A DNA stretch of 64,000 nucleotides, from the NCBI GenBank assembly GCA_035222895.1, contig JAVYIG010001598.1, positions 1-64,000 of the forward strand, written 5' to 3'. Below are positions 54,487 through 64,000 of this stretch, piece after piece. Origin of the DNA: Strongylocentrotus droebachiensis (Eukaryota; Echinodermata; Echinoidea; Camarodonta; Strongylocentrotidae). Made by a program: the position numbers and the translations under genes. The notes beneath the pieces are model-generated. The model saw only the letters and a list, made by a program, of their open reading frames with translations. It was not told the origin of the DNA and did no database searches. The stretch's first letter is position 1, and each line of letters opens with the position of its first letter.

Positions 54487-55343
54487 ATCTGCTTTTTGCT
54501 ACGGCAGGCACCCAGTGAAAACGAATTCGTTTGTTAAAATTATGAAAATGTAAGGGCTACTTTAAACAAACAGAACTTTGTCATTCCTCGCTCATTTTTC
54601 CTAATTGAGGTGTCATATGAAAGAGCAGAAAATGAACTTTCTAGAAATATGAATTTTTCTTTGAAATTCAGATACCGCCCGCCAAATTACTTTTTGGTTT
54701 CCTTCCTTCAAATTGCTTTTAATCACTCATGCGTAAAATATGCATCACGTGAGTAGCATCAACTGAAAGAGGAGACTCTAAGCTTTCCAAATATGTATCA
54801 TTCATTAATTACGGTTGTGATTAAGTTATGATAAAACATCGATACTTCTCGGTTTCGTTTTTTCTGGGACGCACTGTATAAAACAGTATTTGTGAACGAA
54901 GAAGACCGCCATCATGAGCGAGTTGCTTGATGTCGGATTGCGGGCTCAATTAATCTCGATCATGGTTTTAATAAGAGCATAAGGCTGGAGGCTTTACATG
55001 GACATGTTACATTATGTTAACATTATGTTGAATGGGCCTACATACCCCATTTCGGTCACATAACACCTTTGTTTTTTAATACAATAAAACATTTGACAAT
55101 TATGAATATTTACAAACATTTACAAGTATTTACCAGTAGTAATATCGACTTGACATCTAGTTATAAAGTTGGTCATAATGGGCTCTTTTTGGAAACAAAA
55201 CTAAAATATAAAAACTAGCCTGAATATTATAAGCCTGTCGTATGCCTTTTTTTATATTCTTGCTTTATCATACCAACTCTACTCAATCTCAGCACTTTTC
55301 TGAAAGTTTGTTCACGTCTGATTCGCTTCATAACTGTCGTTAT

Positions 55344-55738
55344 TAAAGATAAACTCCAGTTCTGGTAAAAAAAAGAAAATTAATTCTTACAGAATCCGAA
55401 CGAAACTTACACTGAATGTTCAAGATTACAAATAAATGACATGTGCCAAACAATTTTGGAAGAAAATGTATACTGGCTGAGTAATGGGCATAGAAAGACA
55501 AGGAAATCAAGGTAGTACTAGCCCCGACACCATGTGTGTTGTCCCATATATAGCTTTATGTGTACAGTGCTCAGTGTTACTTTACCAAGACTCGGTCAAA
55601 TTTATTATGATTTTGATGACTCCAGAACCTTGCAGTGCACACCAATACTTACATGCTACATGATCAACTGTTTCTGATCCTTTCCAAACCTTTTCTTTCA
55701 CAATGCAATCGCATTACCAGTACTAAAGTTTATCTTTA
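55344..55738. mobile_element. MITE family A-related, copy 5
   Basis: TIR TTAAAGATAAACTCCAGT at the left, diverged complement at the right, with family A interior (cacaatgcaatcgcattacc). Lies upstream of the ABCA-like start exon. Confidence 0.65.
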
Positions 55739-55830
55739 AATTATAGTTGTACCGAAATAGGTGAACGCATTGTCATTTATATGGTACAGAAAATGTTAGA
55801 CAGCATTTTCTTAATAATTGGTACACAGGG

Positions 55831-55990
55831 CCGTCACCAGCTTTTTTCTAGGGGGGGTGCTTTTTATGAAAAAAAACCACAAAAAACACAAAAAACAACG
55901 TATTAACTCAATTTCATGCAGTTATATAGCCCGCCGGCCTAGAAAGTACAAAAGAGCCCTCAAGTATCCCTACCCCCCCCCCCCCCCTCC

Positions 55991-56032
<42 letters not shown>

Positions 56033-56084
56033 TTCTGAAGGGGGGTGCGTTCGCACCCTCCGCACCCCCCCTGGCGACGGCCCT
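55831..56084. mobile_element. MITE with CAGGGCCGTC ends
   Basis: cagggccgtcaccagc and gctggc/gacggccctg bound about 255 bp; gggggggtgc is paired inside. Contains a poly-C then poly-T run (55974-56031). Flanks share gtaca. Confidence 0.7.
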
Positions 56085-56789
56085 GGTACAGTGTTTAAAA
56101 AGTTCGCGAATCTAAAAGTGATCGCCTCCACATAGGTTGGGTTTATTAACAGGAAGTTCATGTCATCTGTTATCATTAATAAAACAGTGCGTATCATGAC
56201 TGTCGTTCGTTATTTTGTAAACAAAAAATAAACATCACCATGGTATAATGTTCATGACGAGCTCAACCGAGCAGTTACTTTCACTTTGCAGGTGTCTCGT
56301 CGAATATAATACAATTTTAGAAATATTCAGTCCTTTGGGGTGTCCAGATATTGCCAGTATTTCTTATGATTTTCACGCTGTTAATCATTTAGGTGCTAAT
56401 TGATGATGCAACACAGTATTAGCTTCAGTATCTGCTGAAAGAGTGAGAGGGTGTAAAAAAAGGGGGAGAAATGGACGGAGAAAGAGAGAGTGTGGGTGTG
56501 TACGTGTGTGCGTGTGTGTGGGTCTTTGCAAAAGTCAGTTTAGTAGATGTTTAAATCGCTGTATAAATCCAGAATATTATAACAAATCGACTAAAACTTT
56601 GGTTCGATTGTTGATAGTTTTACCATGCTATTCCAGCTACTAATCCTTTTACGCGTTAGCAGATTACCAAACTTATATTTAAGAAGAAAGTAACCCGCGA
56701 AATTAAACCTTTCTTCCCTCTTTACCTAGACAAGCGAGGCTTGCAAACCAGCAGAGTAGGGAGAATATCTCCCACCTCTCCCTTCAGTC

Positions 56790-56855
56790 ATGGGTGTATT
56801 CGCTCAAGTAGGACTGCTTCTCTGGAAGAATGCTAAACTCAAGATTCGAAGCCCG
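56790..56855 (+). CDS. ABCA-family (ABCA2-like) transporter, coding exon 1
   Basis: Codes 22 residues starting MGVFAQVGLLLWKN and ending in RSP, followed by donor gtaaga. ABCA-subfamily transporters (full-length lipid exporters with two membrane halves) begin with a short cytosolic LLLWKN motif just before the first helix; the RSP ending and length resemble ABCA2. Two possible acceptors precede it: ttacctag ending at 56729 and ccttcag ending at 56787. The ATG lies in either exon version. The 5'UTR is probably split. Confidence 0.8.
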
Positions 56856-58032
56856 GTAAGATTTTTCTTCTCTTTGTTACATTTTGAAATAGTTGTATGT
56901 TTTACTAAAAACACTCATCACCCTCTCTTCTATGTCATTATATTCGAATTATATTATTGATACGACTTTTTATTATCTATTAATATTATTAACTTCACAA
57001 GTAATCCAGAAGCCTTTCTAGAAGATTTTTGTTTTGTTGGGGGGGGGGGGGGGGGGCTTGAGTTGAGCCGCCACCCCCAAATCATCTAGATTTGCTACTG
57101 AAATAATCTATACATTCAGCTGACAAATGGATGATGAAGTAAGAAAATAAAAAAATGCCCCTAAGTCATGAAATAATGAAACAATGAAAATTGGGTAATA
57201 TAATAGATTTTTGGTGCATTTTAAGAGATGTTTTTTACACTGCCACACTGTCATGAGTGACGGGAAAACATTTTACAGAGTGGTAAAATATTTGTAATAT
57301 GTTGAAACATTCATCTTATGTTAATCTCCCATAACATGGTTTTATTTCTTCCTATCTTATACTCTTATACAAAATACATTTTGATTTATAATCACAAGAT
57401 CGACATATCGGAAATACGCTAGGGCCTAAAAGTACCATAAATTGTGGACTTTCGTTAGTAATCATTATTACCACAGAAACCTTGCACGCAATTTCATTGG
57501 CGGCGATAGGGGTGGCAAGGGGAAGGGAGGGGGGGTGCCGCTGTGAATTGAACATGCATTCCCCATGAACATGACCAACATGATAAACTTTTTTTCTCCA
57601 TACGTGTTAGCACTTTCCAAGACCAGTGTCCCCCACCCTATAAAAAACCCTCTGAAACCTCCTTCCCAGTAATATATTACTGTCCATGATTATAGAGATG
57701 GAGCAAAGTTAAAGACATAATACTGTACAGGTAAAAAGCCGTTTCTCAATCCTTATTATTGTGCACAATTCAGATTCAATGTTTGAAGATTAAGGCAAGG
57801 ATTTAAAACATATAGCAAAGCATATTGGGTGATGGGTCGTCATGGGGGGGGGGGGGGGCGGGGGTGGTAGTCTCTGGTCTTCCCGAAATAACGGATGAGG
57901 AAATATGGAAAGGGGCCATACCTCCTAAATTTCTTTCCGCTTTGATTTAATTCATACTTATGGTGCCTTATTTTCGTGCACTTTGAAATAATTATCCATA
58001 AAAACCTTTCATTTCGATTTTCAATTCCACAG
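56856..58032. other. Intron between the two ABCA-like coding exons
   Basis: Holds G runs at 57039-57056 and 57845-57858. No further exon seen. Confidence 0.6.
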
Positions 58033-58126
58033 CTTTTGACTGTCACGACTCTTCTCTGGCCGATCGTGATCTTCGTCATAATCGCCGTCATACGAGACAA
58101 ACTACCACCTGTACCCGCTAAAGAAT
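58033..58126 (+). CDS. ABCA-family (ABCA2-like) transporter, coding exon 2
   Basis: Continues in phase from coding exon 1. It codes about 31 residues: the first membrane helix (LLWPIVIFVIIAVI) and the start of the large extracellular loop (RDKLPPVPAKE), matching the arrangement in ABCA1/ABCA2. Acceptor ttccacag, donor gtaagt (ends in phase 1). I found no third exon before the window ends, so the gene is truncated by the window. ABCA identity rests on a short stretch and is good but not certain; the exact paralogue is open. Confidence 0.8.
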
Positions 58127-59491
58127 GTAAGTAATTCAAAATCCAGTGTTGTATCCAACATAGGGTGACGCCCCTCCCTGTTTGAAAGATCTAGAAAATA
58201 CAATGAATAATTCCGTAGCTTATTACAACTCGGGATCGGTGATAGGGTAAAGACTAGACCCATCCGTGTTTGTTGACCAGAGAAAACAAACACCACTGCA
58301 GCAAGCATGGCCACCCATATACATTTTTGTTCCCATCTCCGTTTGTAAATGTGAGTGTAGGGGGGGGGGGGGGGGGGGGGGGTTCCACCCCATGGTGATC
58401 AAGAACTGGATATATACGCCACTAAACATAACTGAGTTTCATTGAACGTTATTGTGTCGTTTCGAACCTGTAATAGCCTAAGAAGTCGTTTTTAGGTCAG
58501 AAATGTACACTAAATCTGAGTACATAACTTTTTATTGGATGAGGAGGGGTCATCATAATAGTATTCTGCGCTCATGTGTAAAGGATACAGGAAAAGGGGA
58601 GGTCATGGGCGTTACCCAGGGTGGAAATGTGACACCTCTATACCTTTCCGGTCGACATACTTGATATCTTTAGAGCTTCACAGCATCAAGATGACCCCTT
58701 AATAAGCGAGTTCGTAATTAGGATTGCGCATGGGCAGATAAAGGTCATTTGTACCCAAATTGTAAAACCATTGAGACGAATACTCGGATCGTGCTCATGA
58801 AAGTTATGTAATTAGTATTCATTTATGCACCAACAGTACATTTATCTGATACACAGGTGGAAGTATTATTCTTAACACGCAAACAAAAGGTATTCATGAA
58901 GCACCTCCATCACTTTGGCAGTGATTATTCTAAAATGCACAGGTGGGAAGTATCCATCGTGTCATAAGATCTGTGGATATTTTGGGGTCATGCGTCCCAG
59001 AGCTATTTACGAACTCGCTTATTGCTATTACATTTTTTGCTCGTTGAAAATCTTTGTTGAACTTCTATCTGCAAATTTTGAATATGGGACAGCTGTTTGT
59101 TTAATCAGTTGTTGCCAATTTGAAAATATACATCTTTACTTGGTGGTAGTGGTGCTTATAGCGACGGTATGAGATTGTTCGGAGAGACACTAGGGCTGAT
59201 TTGGACCGATTTATCAGTATTTTGCAATGTTCTGAATACTTCGAACTTACTGTTTCAATGATAATAATAATAATAATAATATTGATTTAATGATTATGAT
59301 GATGATAATGAGAACAAAAACAGCAACTTCAATAATCATAATTATAATAACAATATTGATTATTATGATGATAATGATAATCAACATCATCATTATCATC
59401 ATAATTATAGTAATAACATTGATTATTTAGGAGCGCCAAAAACAAAAAAGTACAATAGCGCTCACAAAATCACAAAATATATAGACTCATT

Positions 59492-59670
59492 GGCCCGAAT
59501 TCACAAAGGAGGTTTGTCGACAAACCGAGGTTTATGTGCGTCATACGACGCGTTTTACGCGTTTTTTACAAACCTGGTTTGTAAAGAACAAAAGGAGGTT
59601 TGGCGAAACAAAAGGAGGTTTGAGCTCAAACCTTGGTCTGAGCTCAAACCTTGCTTTGTGAATTCGGGCC
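59492..59670. mobile_element. MITE family E, longer copy
   Basis: Same ends (ggcccgaattcacaaag and complement), with several internal repeats of aggtttg in both orientations. Lies after ABCA-like coding exon 2. Confidence 0.72.
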
Positions 59671-60705
59671 ATAAAGTTTTACGTGCATCGCATTATATTA
59701 CTGAGAGAAAATGTAGTATTATTAGCAATGTAGAGGTAAATAAAAGAACGCCCCTGTGCCAGGAGTCGGGCCTATTGTATTTGTAAGGATTCTCATTCAG
59801 AAGATAGGATACACCGCATCTATGCTGTCTGCGGTTATAAACTTTTGTTATTTAATTTGTAACGCACGACCCGGTGATTTTGGTTGAGGACAATCATGAC
59901 TATTATACTTTCAATGATCAAGTACTGCAGTGGGTTTTTCCACGCTGGTTCTACGTGACATTGGACCGGTTTACTTATTTATACAAACGCTCAGAACAAA
60001 GTTCATATTGACGATTATAAAACTTGTCAGAGGCGTGTCTGACTTAACAACAACTAATGTATGTAAAGTGAATTCTATCCATGGAGATGCCATTTTTTTT
60101 ATAGGAGGTGATTCAAATAGTTGGTAACCTAGTGTTCGGGAGAGAAACATGCATAAGTAAACAGGTCTATTGCAAAAGCCAGTTCTTAAAGGAAACCTCA
60201 CCCAAAGAAGTAACTTTCCCGCTTATTCTGATAGATTTACTATATTCTTGCCCATTAATCTACAAGATTCCCCTCCAAAGTGTATGAGAGAGGCATAAAG
60301 CAAGAATAATGTACAGTTTCTCAGCACGACAAGGCCATCACCATATTATTGATAACGTGACGTACTGTGTTAAGTCGTTTATCAAGTAAATGTATTCAAA
60401 TTGATGGATGCTTCCTTCCCAAGTGTGTGTGGTGATGAAGCATTTCATTTACCTGCTATTATTCTTTGTACAACAGTTGCCAGAACGCAAATTGCATAAA
60501 TAAGTTGGTGCTCTTCTGGGGTGAAGGTTTCTCATAAATGAAATAGATTTGTCAACTGCTATGTTTTAGTATTTTTAAATGAATTAGCTACAATTCTTCC
60601 CCTGTTATATATTTTTCACCAAATGTAATTTCCATCTTCTCAGCTATGATTTTTCCTCATTGACAGGCTTACTAACATATTCAAATATATGGATGTGTCA
60701 TTAAT

Positions 60706-60890
60706 ATTCATTTGCCACACTTGACCCAGGTGAGGTAAATGGGTACCTGGCAGGAATTAATTCCTTGAAATGCTAAAGGGCTGTAATGGCAGCTAGGATA
60801 AAGCCAGGATAATAACTAATGCGCCTCGGGATAGAATTTCTGTATAGACGGCGCTATAGAAATGCCTATAATTCAGTATTATTATCATTA
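60706..60890 (+). mobile_element. 5'-truncated SINE
   Basis: Shares catttgccacacttgaccc, gggtacctggcagg and agacggcgctatagaaatg with the SINE at 22856-23131 (reverse strand), and ends in an ATT-rich tail. The head is absent. Confidence 0.7.
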
Positions 60891-61185
60891 ATGAATGAAC
60901 TACAATACCCGAAAGCCAGTGTGCATATATTACTCGTTGCCATATGGGGAAGCCTCGGGCAAGCTTTCAGGTTGTCAAGAACAAACTTTATTTAAAAAGT
61001 TTGCATACAATTTGGAATATATTAGTAAACCGGTCTACTCCAAAGTATCTACGTGCAGACTAACAGTTACACGGGGAAGAGCTCTAATCAACAATAATAT
61101 AACGATTATGATAATCCACATTACAATGAAATATATTATCATGATTATTATGAGGTGTAGGGATTAAGAAGCGATTTAATAAGTG

Positions 61186-61217
61186 ATTTATTTATTTATT
61201 TATTTATTTATCTATTT
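61186..61217. repeat. (TTTA)n microsatellite
   Basis: About eight tetramers. Confidence 0.85.
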
Positions 61218-61550
61218 AATTATGCATGGTTCAACAGTATACATACTATGAGCATGACCATCACGGTATACTAGTAAACACTAGATTACGACCATTATAC
61301 ATTTATAATTGTAAATAATACAGAAGCACACGGAGGTATGACAATATAAGCTTAATGCTTGAGAGATTGCCACACCTTATCATCTAACGACATATTTTCC
61401 CCGATATTTTTTAAAGTGAGATTGAATCATGGACCTATTACGGATGGACATTCAACGTGATTCTTTCTTTGATCCAATGATAGTCACAGCCTTCTGATTA
61501 TGTGCATCTTAATGAGAACATTCAGATGTTTTAACAATAACGACTGCGTA

Positions 61551-61980
61551 ATGCTAAGTTCACACCGACGCCGAATTGATGGCGAATTAAATCGGCGAGC
61601 AAAGCGGCGGCAAAGCGTAACAAATCTTAATTAAAGCGTAAAGACCGTAATAGAGCGTGAGAAAGCTTTGAGCAATTCGGGACATTCGGCAAGAGCGCCA
61701 ATTTTTTTTGAACTGTTTAAAAATCTGTCACGAATTGCGTAAAGCGGGGAGAGCGTATTAAAGCTTATCAAAGCGTCACAAAGCTTATCAAAGTTTTGCT
61801 CAAAGCGTAGGAAAGCTTAACAGAGTTTAAATTTTTGGCGCTCTTGCCGAATGTCCCGAATTGCTCAAAGCTTTCTCACGCTCTATTACGGTCTTTACGC
61901 TTTAATTAAGCTTTGTTACGCTTTGCCGCCGCTTTGCTCGCCGATTTAATTCGCCATCAATTCGGCGTCGGTGTGAACTG
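61551..61980. mobile_element. Foldback element 1 (AAAGC-rich)
   Basis: atgctaagttcacaccgacg opens and its complement closes. The arms (about 145 bp) are dense in AAAGCGT/AAAGCTT motifs every 10-12 bp. The ~150-bp centre is unpaired. Confidence 0.8.
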
Positions 61981-61984
61981 ATGC

Positions 61985-62545
61985 CTAGTTCACACCGACG
62001 CCGAATGTCGCGCTTTAAATCGGCGATCAATTCGGCGTCATTTTTTCAAAAAATCTCACGATCTCCTGAGATATGTTATGCTAAGTTCACAAAGACCGTA
62101 ATAGAGCGTGAGAAAGCTTTGAGCAATTTGGGACATTCGGCAAGAGCGCCAAAAATTTAAACTCTGTTAAGCTTTCCTACGCTTTGAGCAAAACTTTGAT
62201 AAGCTTTGTGACGCTTTGATAAGCTTTAATACGCTCTCCCCGCTTTACGCAATTCGTGACAGATCGCCTCAAATTTTTAAACAGTTTTAAAAAAAAATGG
62301 CGCTCTTGCCGAATGTCCCGAATTGCTCAAAGCTTTCTCACGCTCTATTACGGTCTTTAAGCTTTAATTAAGCTTTGTTACGCTTTTCCGCCGCTTTGCT
62401 CGCCGATTTAATGCGCCATCAATTCGGCGTCGGTGTGAACTTAGCATTAGCATAACATATCTCAGGAGATCGTGAGATTTTTTGAAAAAATGACGCCGAA
62501 TTGATCGCCGATTTAAAGCGCGACATTCGGCGTCGGTGTGAACTA
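61985..62545. mobile_element. Foldback element 2, host of a nested element
   Basis: tagttcacaccgacgccg at one end and its complement at the other, with arms through tcgcgctttaaatcggcg and ctcacgatctcctgagatat. Its centre is occupied by the element at 62078-62447. Confidence 0.8.
62078..62447. mobile_element. Foldback element 3, nested in element 2
   Basis: Closely related to element 1, but its centre is inverted relative to it and about 80 bp of the left arm is missing (gttcac runs straight into aaagaccgtaatag). Flanking duplication of tgctaa/ttagca marks the insertion. Confidence 0.75.
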
Positions 62546-64000
62546 TGCATAAAGCATTTTCGGTCATTGACAAAGGAGCAATTTCTCTCTCTTGGGTTTT
62601 GTTTGGATGGTGTGCTCTGTAAGAGGGTGTCTTAAATAAAAACATCCCCAATGAGGAGCAGCAAAGTTGAAAAGCAGACGATTTGGGTGATATGAAATGT
62701 ATTATTACTGATTTGCAAACTTTCGCACATACCCATGACCTTATAAAACAATTAGAAGGCCATGATCTGTATAAGCCCTGTGCGTTGTAACTCTGGAATA
62801 TTACAATCACAATCACAATGAATTCGTTAAGAAAAGGATGAATGTCCATCCTTAATAGGTTCATGATTGAACTAATAGATTTAACATCGGGATGAACGGA
62901 AGTACCAAGGCTATTACGAATGTCAATTGATTTAAACGAAGAAACATGTTTTGTTTTCACACGAATTGTATTTCTTTATTCCAAACGTACAGGTAATTTT
63001 GGGAGTATAATTTTGTACCCTAACTACTCATTATTCTTATTTTAGATTTCATTTAACAACACAACAATTTTATTATTAATGGATTCTGTTGTTTCTGCCA
63101 TAGTATCATGATTAATATCATTATTAGTATTTTTTTCAATCTATTTATTTACCGCTTGTGGGATGGATAACCCCTCATCAGAACGAGTGCTGTTTTCCAT
63201 AGGGGCCCAAAGATTTCACATTTGCAGTTACTGTACTCTGAATATTGATGTATGCATATAATTAAATGTTCAAGATCATTATTTCAAGAAAGCCATTCAA
63301 TGAAATATAACACTTTATTTTTCAATTAGATTTCCAATCAATTATTTATCTTTACAATGTGAAAATATTAGTTTGATAACTTTTTAATTATTAACAAACA
63401 AAAGTATCAGATGTGGTTTTTTGCATACAACTTCTACGAATATAATTGCAATTCATGCTCGCCAATTAAAATGATGAGGATTTCGAAAACATTCTTTCTA
63501 TATTTTGCTCCTTTCCCTTGCTCTTCTAGAACACCATGTACATGTCCTTCTTAGCAATGACAATGCACAAATACAATAATTGCGTAAATATGAAACGCGA
63601 AGTCTAAGAACATCAAACATACCTTTTTTCGATGCTCCTTTAGACCTTGGCTCGTGTTTGTTCAACCAATATTTGACTTCTACTTTTCAGAATTTGGTAT
63701 TGTTCTTTTTCTTAAAAATATTTCCCGTGCATATTTTCTTGAATAAAAAACTACTTCTGTACAAGGCTGTGACAACTAGCACAAGGAGTACACGCATGGT
63801 TAAAACATTCCTTCTTAAGGATCTATGATAGTCTAAAACACCCTTTAAAAACAGGAATTCGAACGCCTGACAGACATCATCATAACTATGCAGATTCAAG
63901 TTTTCGTGTATTGGTTGTTCATTTTGATAGCGTTATCTAGCATAAGGTCTTTAAAAAGAAAAATCAAAGTTGATTATTACAATATCACGTCCACAGTACA
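62546..64000. other. Right end, presumed ABCA-like intron
   Basis: AT-rich. No third ABCA exon recognised on either strand, and no clear repeat. Confidence 0.5.

Noticed and set aside
62364-62960. A 198-residue open frame on the minus strand
   Set aside because: Much of it lies in the foldback arms, and it shows no recognisable domain.
58127-64000. A third ABCA exon
   Set aside because: I searched for the next part of the extracellular loop and saw no convincing open segment with splice sites.

Overview
The window is metazoan genomic DNA: AT-rich, intron-dominated and crowded with short transposons. The protein sequences, the tRNA-derived SINEs with (ATT)n tails and the dense MITE/foldback content fit a marine deuterostome. 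I infer an echinoderm, most likely a sea urchin, but I cannot name the species from sequence alone.

Layout. (1) 1-9.0 kb has no recognisable gene. It holds a degenerate minisatellite (about 200-618), a (CAT)n tract, a 5.3-kb pyrimidine/G-run satellite with alternating ~300/~354-bp spacing (about 1453-6725), and two foldback structures (7513-7997, 8001-8162). (2) 9,024-37,080 (+) carries the complete coding region of a TM9SF4-type nonaspanin: 17 coding exons, all with GT-AG borders, phases that join without a break, and a 623-residue product. Its introns hold a tRNA-derived SINE family, 3' fragments of an L2/CR1-like LINE, a 2.2-kb hAT-type element with a BED finger and a hAT C-terminal domain, and many short terminal-inverted-repeat elements. 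Decayed partial copies of exons 2, 5, 12 (twice) and 13 lie beside their parents. (3) About 37.1-52.3 kb is intergenic, with microsatellites, a ~590-bp tandem repeat, a ~155-bp tandem repeat, MITEs and a second minisatellite of the same type as the one at the left end, in opposite orientation. (4) The right end holds the first two coding exons of an ABCA-family transporter, closest in memory to ABCA2 (56,790-56,855 and 58,033-58,126, +). Its remainder lies beyond the window. (5) 61.5-62.55 kb is a cluster of foldback elements, one inserted inside another.

The two genes share a strand but show no sign of functional linkage. TM9SF4 proteins are nine-pass Golgi/endosomal proteins that act in membrane-protein sorting, adhesion and phagocytosis; ABCA proteins move lipids across membranes. 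The most unusual signal is the repeated local duplication and decay of exon ends inside the TM9SF4 gene. Next are the nested foldback elements and the shared 3' tails of the SINE and LINE families. All family assignments come from recognition of motifs, not from a database search.
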